From: SIG440 sp045580025
Lineage (GTDB): Bacteria; Bacillota; Clostridia; Monoglobales; Monoglobaceae
Assembly (NCBI GenBank): GCA_045580025.1
Contig: JAZNNB010000044.1
Coordinates: 1-28,603, forward strand
Direction of reading: 5' to 3'
DNA length: 28,603 bases
The position numbers and the translations under genes are program-made. The notes under the pieces are model-generated. The model worked only from the letters and a program-made list of their open reading frames with translations, searched no databases and was not told where the DNA came from. Position 1 is the stretch's first letter. Each line of letters starts with the position of its first letter. Shown in pieces: positions 7,776 to 15,650 of the stretch.

Positions 7776-8936
7776 TTAAATTGTTTCAATAACTGTTTTT
7801 AATATTTTTATGCCCTTGTCAAGCTCTTCTCTTGCAATGTTAAGAGGCGGAAGAAGTCTGACCTTGTCCTTTGCAGTAAGGACCAGAAGTCCCTTTTCGA
7901 GACATTTTTTAAGGATGTCTTTGGCATCGGCACGGGTACTCAGACCTATCATATAACCCATTCCGCAGATTTCTTCTATGCCGTCGATTTTGGAAAGCTC
8001 GTGCCATAAATATTCGCTATTTTTGGAAACCTCAGCCAGAAAGTCATCATCAAGCCTTGAAAGTACATTTACGGCTGCAGCAGCAGAAATGGGGTTGCCG
8101 CCAAAGGTTGAACCGTGGCTGCCTGCAGGCATAATGTCTTTTAGCTTTTCAGAAAATACCGTAGCGCCTATGGGGAGTCCACCTGCAAGGCCTTTGGCAG
8201 TGGTGAAGATGTCGGGGGAAATGCCAAAATGCTGATGAGCATAAAGCTTTCCTGTTCTGCCGTTTCCTGTCTGGACCTCGTCGATGATTAAGAGCATATC
8301 ATTTTTTTCTGCAATTTCTTTTGCTGCCAATACAAATTCTTTTGTCAGTGGAAGAACACCGCCTTCGCCTTGTATAACCTCAAACATAATTGCACAACAG
8401 TTTTCGTTTGCAGCACTTTTCAGTTCTTCAATATCGTTGGCGGTCACATACACAAAGCCTTCGGTAAAGGGGGTAAAATGCTTGTGAAAGCTGTCCTGAC
8501 CGGTGGCGGAAAGGGTTGTCACCGTCCTGCCGTGGAAACTGTTTCTCAGAGTTATAATAATGTTTTTGTCAGGGTTTTTGTCTGTTCCATACTTACGGGC
8601 TGCCTTTATGGCGCACTCGTTGGCTTCGGCACCGGAATTCGAAAAGAAAACCTTGCTCATATTGGTTTTTTCGCAGAGCATTTTTGCCAGAGTTGAGCAG
8701 GGCTCGGAGTAGTAATAGTTTGAGGTGTGCTGAATTTTTTTGAGCTGTCTTGTCACAGCATCTACCCACTCATCGTCGCAAGCCCCAAAGGTGTTTACGG
8801 CTATACCGCTGCCAAAGTCGATATATTCTTTGCTACTTGAATCTATGAGTGTGCTGCCCTTTCCTGAAATTATTTCAAGGTCAAGGCGACCATAGGTGGG
8901 AAGCACATATTTTTTATCTGTTTCTTTTATTGTCAT
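7776..8936 (-). CDS. argD: acetylornithine aminotransferase
   Basis: This PLP enzyme converts N-acetylglutamate semialdehyde to N-acetylornithine with glutamate as the amino donor. The 386-residue fold-type I aminotransferase shows SGAEANECAIK (101-111), NSFHGRT (132-138), IIDEVQTG (217-224, Asp219 contacting the cofactor ring) and the Schiff-base Lys248 in TTAKGLAGG. AGGAG precedes the ATG. It lies between argR (23 bases) and argF (13 bases). Members often also act on succinyldiaminopimelate, which cannot be judged here. Identity is firm from sequence plus context. Confidence 0.95.
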   Translation of the reverse strand: MTIKETDKKYVLPTYGRLDLEIISGKGSTLIDSSSKEYIDFGSGIAVNTFGACDDEWVDAVTRQLKKIQHTSNYYYSEPCSTLAKMLCEKTNMSKVFFSNSGAEANECAIKAARKYGTDKNPDKNIIITLRNSFHGRTVTTLSATGQDSFHKHFTPFTEGFVYVTANDIEELKSAANENCCAIMFEVIQGEGGVLPLTKEFVLAAKEIAEKNDMLLIIDEVQTGNGRTGKLYAHQHFGISPDIFTTAKGLAGGLPIGATVFSEKLKDIMPAGSHGSTFGGNPISAAAAVNVLSRLDDDFLAEVSKNSEYLWHELSKIDGIEEICGMGYMIGLSTRADAKDILKKCLEKGLLVLTAKDKVRLLPPLNIAREELDKGIKILKTVIETI

Positions 8937-8959
8937 AATATTTTCTCCTGATTATTTTT

Positions 8960-9439
8960 TCAGTTTACCGCTTTTGTCAGGTCCTTGGAAAATTCAAGTG
9001 CATCTTTTTCGTTGCTAAGGGCAATAAATACTGTGTCGTCTCCTGCAATAACCCCTATTACATTGCTGAATTCAAGGGTTTCGATTGCCATTGCACAGCC
9101 TTGGGCAGAACCGGGAATGGTTTTTACCACAACTAAATTTCCTGCTATTTGCACGGTGATTACGGCGTGGGTGAGGACCGCTGTGTATCTTGCCTTTATG
9201 GTAGAATCCGATTCTCTGCCAGGGAGGGCATAGCGGTATTTTTCGCTCTTGTCGGCAATCTTGATAAGGCGAAGCTCACGGATGTCACGGGAAACTGTTG
9301 CCTGAGTTACCTTGAAATTTTCCTTAATTAGACAGTCTGTGAGTTGTTCTTGAGTTTCGATTGATTTGTCTGAAATCAGTCGGATTATTGCATTATGTCG
9401 GGCTCTTTTTGAGTCCCGTGAAATATCTTTTTCCTGCAT
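8960..9439 (-). CDS. argR: arginine repressor ArgR
   Basis: ArgR is an arginine-sensing hexamer that binds ARG boxes and represses arginine synthesis. The 159-residue protein has the winged-helix domain (about 15-85, with TQATVSRDIRELRLIK as recognition region) and the C-terminal oligomerisation domain (about 90-155) with the arginine-contact segment GDDTVFIAL. AAAGGAG lies 10 bases before the ATG. Unusually, it sits inside the operon it should control, between argB and argD, so repression would be autoregulatory. The likely targets are the two sites near argC at 12507 and 12573. Confidence 0.94.
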   Translation of the reverse strand: MQEKDISRDSKRARHNAIIRLISDKSIETQEQLTDCLIKENFKVTQATVSRDIRELRLIKIADKSEKYRYALPGRESDSTIKARYTAVLTHAVITVQIAGNLVVVKTIPGSAQGCAMAIETLEFSNVIGVIAGDDTVFIALSNEKDALEFSKDLTKAVN

Positions 9440-9454
9440 AACCGAAAAGCTCCT

Positions 9455-10309
9455 TTACACAAACATAGTGCCGATACCTTCATCGGTCAAAATTTCAATA
9501 AGTATTGAATGGGGAACTCTGCCGTCAAGGATAAATACCTTGTTTACGCCCTGACGGATTGCATCGATGCAACATTCAATCTTTGGAATCATTCCACCGG
9601 AAATTATGCCCTCGCTGATGAGTGCAGGTGCTTCGCTGACCTTTACCATAGGGATAAGGGTGGAGTCGTCGTCTTTATCACGGAGAAGACCGCGGATGTC
9701 GGTCATTGAAATCAGTGACTCGGCATTTAAAACACCTGCAATTTTTGATGCTGCGGTGTCGGCGTTGATGTTGTATACATTTCCCTGATTGTCGCAGCCC
9801 ACCGTTGAAATAACAGGAATATAGCCCTTTTCAATCACATCAAGGATAGGCTGGGGGTTGATGGAGGTGATTTCGCCCACATAGCCGTGGATGTCATCAA
9901 GCTGTTTTGCCTCTATCATATGTCCGTCAATTCCGCAAAGACCCATTGCCTTTCCGCCCATAGAGTGAATGAGGTTTACCAAATTTTTATTGATTTTTCC
10001 AGCCAATACCATCTGTACAATGTCAATGGAATCCTTGTCGGTAACGCGCAGTCCATCAATAAACTCGGTTTTTGTTCCTGTTTTTTCAAGCATTTCTGAA
10101 ATCTCAGGTCCACCGCCATGGACAAGGACAACTTTTATGCCAACCAAAGAAAGAAGGAGGATGTCGCCCATAACTGCGTTTTTCAGTTCGTCACTTTGCA
10201 TTGCGTTTCCGCCGTACTTGATAACCACGATTTTGTTGTAGTATTTTTGTATGTATGGAAGTGCCTCAATAAGTATTTTGGCACGATCCAGTGTCGAAAT
10301 TTCGTTCAT
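9455..10309 (-). CDS. argB: acetylglutamate kinase
   Basis: This enzyme phosphorylates N-acetylglutamate in the second step of arginine synthesis. The 284-residue amino acid kinase shows VIKYGGNAM (28-36), VLVHGGGPEI (61-70), and the C-terminal LTDEGIGTMFV. An N-terminal helix of about 20 residues before the first strand is present; in the family this is the mark of hexameric, arginine-inhibited kinases, in contrast to the E. coli enzyme. Arginine feedback at this step is expected in a route that recycles acetyl through ArgJ. The feedback is inference; the enzyme call is firm. Gaps to argJ and argR are 17 and 15 bases. Confidence 0.96.
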   Translation of the reverse strand: MNEISTLDRAKILIEALPYIQKYYNKIVVIKYGGNAMQSDELKNAVMGDILLLSLVGIKVVLVHGGGPEISEMLEKTGTKTEFIDGLRVTDKDSIDIVQMVLAGKINKNLVNLIHSMGGKAMGLCGIDGHMIEAKQLDDIHGYVGEITSINPQPILDVIEKGYIPVISTVGCDNQGNVYNINADTAASKIAGVLNAESLISMTDIRGLLRDKDDDSTLIPMVKVSEAPALISEGIISGGMIPKIECCIDAIRQGVNKVFILDGRVPHSILIEILTDEGIGTMFV

Positions 10310-10326
10310 TTTTTTATCTCCTCGAT

Positions 10327-11541
10327 TTAGGTGCGATAGTCACCGTTTATTTTTACGTAGTCATAGGTAAGGTCACAGCCCCAGCTTTTTGCTTCGCCAT
10401 TTCCCTCGCTAAATGTTATGTCAATTATTATTTCATCTTCACTGAGAATTTTCTTTGCCTCGTCCTCGTCAAAGTCAATACCGCTGCCACTCTTGCAAAC
10501 GTCGATTTTCCCTGCAGTTGAAGATAGCGAAACATCAACTGCATTGATATCACAGTTTGCACCGCTGTAACCAATGGCACAAAGAATTCTTCCCCAGTTC
10601 GCATCCGCACCGAACATAGCAGCTTTAAAGAGAGAGGAACAAATAACACTTTTGGCAATAATCCTTGCGTTTTCTGTGTCTATTGCACCGTGAACTCGGC
10701 TTTCCAGAAGCTTTGTTGCTCCCTCGCCGTCTTTCGCAATCTGGCGGCAAAGGTAGGTGGTGACAGATGAGAGTGCCTTGCAGAATATATCAAAGTCTTC
10801 TCCTTCGCTATCGATAATGGGGTTTTCGGCCATACCGTTTGCCAGGACTGACACCATATCGTTGGTGGAGGTGTCGCCGTCAATAGAAATCATATTGAAA
10901 GAATTAAGAATGTCTGCACTTAGGGCTTTTTGAAGCATTTCGGGGGTGATTGACACATCGGTTGTGACAAAAACCAGCATTGTTGCCATATTGGGGTGAA
11001 TCATACCCGAGCCTTTGGCAATTCCGCCGATTTTGCAGAGCTTTCCACCGATTTCAAAAGAAAATGCAATTTCCTTTTTCTTGGTATCCGTAGTCATAAT
11101 TGCTTCAGCAGCGTCGTTGCTGCCGTCAGGATTTAAACCGCTTGCAAGATTTGGCATAGCGTTTTCGATAGGTGTGATGTCAAGGGGCTGACCGATTACA
11201 CCTGTTGATGCAACTACAACGTCGGTTTTTGAAATACCTGTGTGCTTTTCTACCAAATCACACATAGCCTCTGCAATTTCGATGCCGTTGGCGTTGCAGG
11301 TGTTGGCGTTCCCGCTGTTGCAGATTACGGCTTGGGCATAACCGTCTTTTAAGTTTTCTTTTGTAACATAAAGAGGTGCGCCTTTAACCAAATTCTGTGT
11401 ATATGTAGCAGCGGCTGATGCCTTTGTTTCACTCGTAATCAGTGCCAAATCTTTTTTGTCTTTGTTTTTGCGTATTCCGGCGTGGATGCCAAAAGCCTTA
11501 AATCCTTTTGCGGCACAAACACCGCCTTTTATCTGTTCCAT
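10327..11541 (-). CDS. argJ: glutamate N-acetyltransferase (ornithine acetyltransferase)
   Basis: ArgJ moves the acetyl group from N-acetylornithine to glutamate, closing the acetyl cycle; some members also use acetyl-CoA. The 404-residue precursor carries KGSGMIHPNMATML, where the protein cuts itself between Ala186 and Thr187 and Thr187 becomes the nucleophile. The C-terminus GCDLTYDYVKINGDYRT is typical. It lies between argC (11 bases) and argB (17 bases). With no separate argA in the operon, ArgJ may supply all N-acetylglutamate, but whether it is bifunctional cannot be told from this sequence. Confidence 0.96.
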   Translation of the reverse strand: MEQIKGGVCAAKGFKAFGIHAGIRKNKDKKDLALITSETKASAAATYTQNLVKGAPLYVTKENLKDGYAQAVICNSGNANTCNANGIEIAEAMCDLVEKHTGISKTDVVVASTGVIGQPLDITPIENAMPNLASGLNPDGSNDAAEAIMTTDTKKKEIAFSFEIGGKLCKIGGIAKGSGMIHPNMATMLVFVTTDVSITPEMLQKALSADILNSFNMISIDGDTSTNDMVSVLANGMAENPIIDSEGEDFDIFCKALSSVTTYLCRQIAKDGEGATKLLESRVHGAIDTENARIIAKSVICSSLFKAAMFGADANWGRILCAIGYSGANCDINAVDVSLSSTAGKIDVCKSGSGIDFDEDEAKKILSEDEIIIDITFSEGNGEAKSWGCDLTYDYVKINGDYRT

Positions 11542-11552
11542 AATTTATGCCT

Positions 11553-12491
11553 TTACAAAACCAGTCCTTTGGTTTCGTCCTTTCCTGTAATTAAATTAAA
11601 ACATTGGATTGCGGCACCGGATGCACCTTTTCCAAGGTTATCAAAAGTCGATGCCACCAAAATGCGGTCATCGTTTCCGGTGACGATAATTTCCATACTG
11701 TCCTTGTTTGAAAGTTCATTGGTGCCAAGGAAACCCTCCTGACCAAAAGGTCTGACTTTAACAAGCTTTTGACCCTTGTAGTGTTCAGAAAGAATTTCGT
11801 GGATATTTTTTGCTGTAACCTTTTTTGAAAGGAGTCTTGAATTTAGCGGTACAGAAACAGTCATTCCACTGTAAAAGTCTGAGACAATGGGTGAAAAACA
11901 AGGCTCAAAGCTGAGACCGCAGACTGACATCATTTCGGGAAGATGTTTGTGATGCTGAGTGAGACCATATTGACGGGGACTGTCAAGAAGCGTGCCCCTT
12001 TCAGAGGACTCATACTCTGCAATCATTTGCTTTCCACCGCCGCTGTATCCAGTAACAGAGGTAGCAACTATCGGATAGTCAGTGGGGATTATGCCATTTG
12101 CCACAAGAGGCGCTATGATTGAACAAAAACCGCTGGCGTGACATCCGGGAACGGCAATGCGATTGGATGCAAGGAGCTTTTCGCGGAAAGTGTCAGACAG
12201 TTCAGGAAATCCATATGCCCAAGCGGGGTTTGTGCGGTGGGCAGTGGAGGTGTCGAGAATTTTTGTTGCTGTATCACCTACTGCATTTATGATTTCCCTT
12301 GATGCAGCATCCGGTAGACACAAAAAAGCGGCATCAGAGGAGGTCAATGCTTCACATCTCGCACTTAGGTCTTTTCTGTTTTCTTCAGTTAGGGTGATTA
12401 GTTCTATGTCATCGCGGGCAGAGAGTCGGTCATATATCCTAAGACCGGTGGTGCCACTGCTTCCATCGATAAAAACCTTTGTCTTTGTCAT
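11553..12491 (-). CDS. argC: N-acetyl-gamma-glutamyl-phosphate reductase, type 2
   Basis: This enzyme reduces acetylglutamyl phosphate to the semialdehyde with NADPH. The 312-residue protein has the short type 2 form: nucleotide-binding FIDGSSGTTGLRIYDRL (7-23), catalytic Cys117 in AVPGCHASGF, SVTGYSGGGK and HHKHLPEM. Type 1 enzymes run about 340 residues and differ at the N-terminus. It is first in the operon, with AAAGGTG ahead of the ATG and the promoter and two ARG boxes just upstream. Confidence 0.94.
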   Translation of the reverse strand: MTKTKVFIDGSSGTTGLRIYDRLSARDDIELITLTEENRKDLSARCEALTSSDAAFLCLPDAASREIINAVGDTATKILDTSTAHRTNPAWAYGFPELSDTFREKLLASNRIAVPGCHASGFCSIIAPLVANGIIPTDYPIVATSVTGYSGGGKQMIAEYESSERGTLLDSPRQYGLTQHHKHLPEMMSVCGLSFEPCFSPIVSDFYSGMTVSVPLNSRLLSKKVTAKNIHEILSEHYKGQKLVKVRPFGQEGFLGTNELSNKDSMEIIVTGNDDRILVASTFDNLGKGASGAAIQCFNLITGKDETKGLVL

Positions 12492-12506
12492 TTGGATACA
12501 CCTTTC

Positions 12507-12519
12507 GCATAAATATTCA
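12507..12519. promoter_or_regulatory. ARG box 1 (downstream of the argC promoter)
   Basis: GCATAAATATTCA (reverse complement TGAATATTTATGC) resembles the ArgR half-site pair TGAAT...ATTCA with one base changed. It sits between the predicted transcription start and the argC start codon, so bound ArgR would block elongation or ribosome access. Confidence 0.65.
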
Positions 12520-12533
12520 TCATTACATCATAT

Positions 12534-12562
12534 ATTAAACCACAATTTACATATATAGTCAA
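12534..12562 (-). promoter_or_regulatory. sigma-A promoter of the arginine operon
   Basis: Read on the - strand this is TTGACT, a 17-base spacer and TTTAAT. Transcription would start near 12527, about 35 bases before argC. Confidence 0.75.
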
Positions 12563-12572
12563 GGGTATTTTT

Positions 12573-12585
12573 GCATAAATATTCA
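12573..12585. promoter_or_regulatory. ARG box 2 (upstream of the argC promoter)
   Basis: This is an exact second copy of the 13-base site at 12507, in the same orientation and 66 bases away centre to centre. It lies just upstream of the -35 box. A weaker relative (TGCATATATTTTGCAT) follows at 12602-12617. Confidence 0.6.
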
Positions 12586-12616
12586 AAAATATTTATAAAA
12601 ATGCATATATTTTGCA

Positions 12617-12650
12617 TAAAAAAGTCCACAGCAGGAAAGTGCTGTGGACT
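12617..12650 (-). terminator. intrinsic terminator after jag
   Basis: On the - strand AGTCCACAGCA pairs with TGCTGTGGACT around a 6-base loop and is followed by seven T residues. It separates the yidC-jag transcript from the arginine operon. Confidence 0.92.
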
Positions 12651-12664
12651 GAGTGTTTGTTGAA

Positions 12665-13432
12665 TTATTCTTCGTCAGCTTTTGCTAAAGATATAACCAT
12701 ACGGCGATTTGGTTCTTCGCCAATGCTGTGGGTTTTGATTCTTGGGTTATTCTGGAGTGCTGAGTGAATGATTCGTCTTTCGTTTGCTGTCATGGGCTCA
12801 AGAGTGATTGATTTTTTGTCACGGAGAACGCTGCGTTCAAGACCGTGAGCCAGACGAACAAGAGTATCTTCTCGCTTTGAACGGTAATTTTCGGTGTCGA
12901 TGCTTACCTTTACATAAGGCATATTTTTGTTTCTGTTTACATAAAGAACAGTGAGCATCTGAACGGCATCAAGAGTATCGCCGCGTTTGCCGATGAGGAG
13001 ACCCATTTTGTCACCTGAAACATCAATGCTGATAACGTTTTTATCAAGCTTTACGTGTAGCTCAAATGTAAGACCAATTTTTGTGAGAAGCTCTGAAACG
13101 AAATATTTTGCATCGTCAACAGCTGTCTTTGGAATGACAAAATCTTCATCAACTGTCGGGGCTGCTTTCTTTTCGCGGATTTCGGATTTTTCAACCGCTA
13201 CAGGTTCTTTTTTGTCAGCTTTCTTTTCAGTTTTTGGGGCTTCTTTTTTCTCGTCTGCTGTGCGCCATGCTACGATTTCTACCTCGCTGCTGCCAAGTAA
13301 AAATTTCATAAGCCCTTTGCCGATTTCTTTGGTTACGGTGTATGAAACCTCATCCTTTGAAACGCCAAGGTCTTTCGCTGCAAGCTCTAATGCTTCATCG
13401 AGATTTTTTGCGTTTTTTTCTACTTTTAACAT
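12665..13432 (-). CDS. jag: RNA-binding protein Jag/KhpB (Jag_N-KH-R3H)
   Basis: Jag (KhpB, EloR) is a cytoplasmic RNA-binding protein tied to cell elongation and division in Firmicutes. The 255 residues comprise a Jag_N domain (1-55), a charged Lys/Glu linker (about 66-92), a KH domain (about 105-180, with the loop IGKRGDTLDAVQ) and an R3H domain (about 185-250, with the motif RRIIHSAL). AAAGGAGA precedes the start. Its first 38 bases overlap the end of yidC, which suggests coupled translation. mnmE, which often follows jag, is instead downstream of dnaA here. Confidence 0.93.
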   Translation of the reverse strand: MLKVEKNAKNLDEALELAAKDLGVSKDEVSYTVTKEIGKGLMKFLLGSSEVEIVAWRTADEKKEAPKTEKKADKKEPVAVEKSEIREKKAAPTVDEDFVIPKTAVDDAKYFVSELLTKIGLTFELHVKLDKNVISIDVSGDKMGLLIGKRGDTLDAVQMLTVLYVNRNKNMPYVKVSIDTENYRSKREDTLVRLAHGLERSVLRDKKSITLEPMTANERRIIHSALQNNPRIKTHSIGEEPNRRMVISLAKADEE

Positions 13433-14435
13433 TCTCTATATCTCCTTTTAATTCTTCAAGGCTGATGTCGTCTTTAAAACATTTTTTAACAAAAAGCTGC
13501 TGTGCTATCTGAATAAGATTGCTCACTGTCCAGTAAAGACCGATTGCAGCGGGAAGAGTGAATGCGAACCATGCGGAAAATAGTGGCATAATCAAAGTCA
13601 TTGACTTCATGGTGTCGCCGCCTGCGGGAGTCTTTGGCTTTTCGTTTTCAGCCAGAACAATATTTTTGTCAGTTTTCTTTTTGCCGTTTATAATGCGGCT
13701 TGAGAGCCATGAGCTAAGTCCTGAAAGGATAGGGACTATCCACAAAAGAACAGTGGAAAGAGTCAGGCTCGCAGTATTTCCTGTGAACACACCCAGAAGC
13801 GCACCAAGACTTGGAACTTCCGAAAGGTCAATGCCAAAGAAAGTAAAATCAATGGCACGGAGTGAATTATCCCAGGAAAGAATTGCAGGATGCTGCAAAA
13901 TTTCAGGATGTTTGAAAATTGCCTGAGCAATCTGGATTTCGTTTGCACCAAATGAGTTGTTTGCAAACTTTTCGCCATAAGTAACAGGAACAACCTTTGC
14001 AAGTGATTCAGGAAGACTTTCTATATTGGCACTTGCCCAAGAATTGAAAGCTTCGGCAATACGCCATGTTTCAGAAAAGTCAACACCCATCATATATACG
14101 ATAGGTTTTCTAACTACCCAATAAAGTGCAAATATAATAGGAAGCTGTATAATCATAGGCAGACAGCCACTCATAGGGCTTATGCCGTACTTTTGATAAA
14201 GCTTCATTGTTTCCTGATTGAGTTTTTCCTTGTCGTTGGCATACTTTTTCTGCACTTCCATAAGAAGCGGCTGAATTTTCTGAGTCTTTGACATAGAACG
14301 ACGTTGCTTTAAATCCAATGGGAAAAGAAGCAACTTGATAAAAACGGTAAAAAGAATAATGGCAAAGCCATAATTTCCGATAATTCGGTAAAAAAGGTCG
14401 AGTATAAAACCCAGTGCCGTCATTATATAGGTCAT
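13395..14435 (-). CDS. yidC: membrane protein insertase YidC/Oxa1
   Basis: YidC inserts proteins into the membrane, alone or with Sec. The 346-residue protein has a first membrane segment near 18-38, the basic cytoplasmic hairpin LKQRRSMSKTQ (42-52, supplying the groove Arg), then GISPMSGCLPMIIQLPIIFALYW (84-106), an extracellular stretch of about 100 residues, further membrane segments, and a basic tail KSRKKRKKSR suited to ribosome binding. The start at 14435 is preferred because GGAGG lies 8 bases before it; the ATG at 14495 lacks a site. No lipobox Cys is present at the N-terminus, unlike SpoIIIJ of Bacillus. It follows yidD by 46 bases. Confidence 0.95.
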   Translation of the reverse strand: MTYIMTALGFILDLFYRIIGNYGFAIILFTVFIKLLLFPLDLKQRRSMSKTQKIQPLLMEVQKKYANDKEKLNQETMKLYQKYGISPMSGCLPMIIQLPIIFALYWVVRKPIVYMMGVDFSETWRIAEAFNSWASANIESLPESLAKVVPVTYGEKFANNSFGANEIQIAQAIFKHPEILQHPAILSWDNSLRAIDFTFFGIDLSEVPSLGALLGVFTGNTASLTLSTVLLWIVPILSGLSSWLSSRIINGKKKTDKNIVLAENEKPKTPAGGDTMKSMTLIMPLFSAWFAFTLPAAIGLYWTVSNLIQIAQQLFVKKCFKDDISLEELKGDIENVKSRKKRKKSR

Positions 14436-14481
14436 AAAAATACCTCCGTTTGTCAGCAGTATAATCGAATAAAACGTGTAA

Positions 14482-14700
14482 TTACGGCATATCAATGCCG
14501 CCTTTTGAAAAAGGATTGCATCTCAAAATGCGCCACACGGCTTTTAAAGAGCCCTTAAAAGGACCATATTTTTGGATTGCGAGAATTGCATACTCTGAGC
14601 AAGTGGGATAAAACCGACAGGATGGCGGTTTAAGTGGTGAAATAAACCGACGATAAAAGGAAATTCCTTTGATAAGGATGAATGAAAGCGGTTTATTCAT
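14482..14700 (-). CDS. yidD: membrane protein insertion efficiency factor YidD
   Basis: YidD is a small amphipathic protein at the inner face of the membrane that helps YidC-dependent insertion. The 72-residue product shows the family core YRRFISPLKPPSCRFYPTCS followed by EYA, with two conserved Cys, then RILRCNPFSKGGID. Its start lies 8 bases inside rnpA. Its place between rnpA and yidC is the classic one. Confidence 0.95.
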   Translation of the reverse strand: MNKPLSFILIKGISFYRRFISPLKPPSCRFYPTCSEYAILAIQKYGPFKGSLKAVWRILRCNPFSKGGIDMP

Positions 14701-15046
14701 CGCAAGTCACCCCAAGCTCTTTTGCAGCTTCTAAAAAATCTGTACTGAGTTTTGAAAAAGGAATAGTGGCCGTACGACCTCGTGCCACCAGAACAAAGTC
14801 AAAGCCGCATTTGAGATTTTTGATATTCAATTTGTATACCTCGCGCAATCTTCGTTTTGCACGGTTTCTGACAACTGCTTTGCCAATTTTTTTGCTTACG
14901 GTGATGCCCACACGGTTATGGGCAAGCCCGTTTCGTTTTGTGTAAAGGACAACAGAAGGAGTAACCGATGAAGCACCGCGTTGGTAAAGCTTTTTGAACT
15001 GAGCGTTTAAGTTCAGGCTTGTTATACCATTGACAGATTTTCTCAT
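14693..15046 (-). CDS. rnpA: ribonuclease P protein component
   Basis: RnpA is the protein partner of the RNase P ribozyme, which matures tRNA 5' ends. The 117-residue basic protein has the RNR signature VVRNRAKRRLREVYK (78-92) and FDFVLVARGRT (102-112). AGGAG precedes the ATG. It follows rpmH by 96 bases, but an intrinsic terminator lies between them, so its level could be set by read-through. The end overlaps yidD by 8 bases. Confidence 0.95.
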   Translation of the reverse strand: MRKSVNGITSLNLNAQFKKLYQRGASSVTPSVVLYTKRNGLAHNRVGITVSKKIGKAVVRNRAKRRLREVYKLNIKNLKCGFDFVLVARGRTATIPFSKLSTDFLEAAKELGVTCDE

Positions 15047-15098
15047 AAAATTTCTCCTGTCAGGCAGATAGAGTCACATAACCCGCAAAACCTTTCTG

Positions 15099-15132
15099 AA
15101 AAAAAGTGCGTCTTATAGTCAAAAAGACGCAC
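15099..15132 (-). terminator. terminator or attenuator between rpmH and rnpA
   Basis: On the - strand GTGCGTCTT pairs with AAGACGCAC and a run of seven T follows. It lies 11 bases after rpmH and 52 bases before rnpA, with no clear promoter in between. Confidence 0.85.
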
Positions 15133-15142
15133 AAAGGCGTCT

Positions 15143-15277
15143 TTAGGCTGACAATTTCTTTCTGCCTTTAAGTCTTCTTCTGGCTAAAACCTTGCGGCCA
15201 TTGCTGGTCGACATTCTTTTTCTGAAACCATGCTCTTTGGCTCTGTGTCTTTTCTTAGGCTGAAATGTTCTAAGCAT
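15143..15277 (-). CDS. rpmH: 50S ribosomal protein L34
   Basis: L34 is a very small, highly basic protein of the large ribosomal subunit. The 44-residue product reads MLRTFQPKKRHRAKEHGFRK, continues with RMSTSNGRKVLARRR and ends KGRKKLSA, the canonical L34 pattern at full length. GGAGGG lies 7 bases before the ATG. It is transcribed away from dnaA from its own strong promoter at 15348-15376 and heads the rpmH-rnpA-yidD-yidC-jag series. Confidence 0.98.
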   Translation of the reverse strand: MLRTFQPKKRHRAKEHGFRKRMSTSNGRKVLARRRLKGRKKLSA

Positions 15278-15347
15278 TTGTATCCCTCCAATTCAGTTCT
15301 TAAAATATATAAGAAATTTAATAATAATCTGTAAAACAGCATTTATC

Positions 15348-15376
15348 ATTGTAGCACAAGATGTTCTTGATGTCAA
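15348..15376 (-). promoter_or_regulatory. sigma-A promoter of rpmH
   Basis: On the - strand this is TTGACA, a 17-base spacer and TACAAT, an excellent promoter about 65 bases before the rpmH start. The -35 box is embedded in the short inverted repeat CTTGA-TG-TCAAG (15367-15378), possibly by chance. Confidence 0.85.
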
Positions 15377-15518
15377 GAGTTTATGAAGGTAAATTTTTTA
15401 AAAATTTTTATTTTAGAAAAAAACCATAGATATTGTAAAATAAAAACGATAAAAATCAATATTTTGTGTTTTAGGTAATTTTAACACTATTTGCAAAGGT
15501 TTTTTGAAAATTTTGCTA

Positions 15519-15547
15519 TTGAAAAAGGAATAAAAATCTGTTATTAT
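15519..15547 (+). promoter_or_regulatory. sigma-A promoter of dnaA
   Basis: TTGAAA (15519-15524), 17 bases, then TATTAT (15542-15547). Transcription would start near 15554, giving a leader of about 97 bases that contains the one relaxed DnaA-box-like site. Confidence 0.7.
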
Positions 15548-15650
15548 TAGTGTGTATGCTTGTGAAAAATGGTAGACTGTGGGCATTTCCCCTTTTTGCT
15601 CGAAACGTACCGTTTATATATACATAATTAAATTGAAAGGAGATTTGGTT

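Larger units (their letters stand above)
15278..15650. other. AT-rich divergent gap between rpmH and dnaA (possible origin region)
   Basis: This 373-base gap holds the rpmH promoter (- strand) and the dnaA promoter (+ strand). In many Firmicutes the origin lies here. I found no TTATCCACA on either strand; TGTGAAAAA at 15561-15569 fits only the relaxed consensus TTWTNCACA. Between the two promoters (about 15377-15518) lies a very AT-rich stretch that could be a duplex-unwinding element. The origin call is therefore weak. Confidence 0.35.

Noticed and set aside
15319..15332. TAATAATAAT run as a DnaA-trio element
   Set aside because: DnaA-trios are meaningful only next to DnaA boxes, and none are present beside this AT-rich run.
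15579..15650. Upstream ATG extension of dnaA
   Set aside because: It would add 24 residues unlike any DnaA N-terminus and has no ribosome binding site; the TTG at 15651 has a good one.
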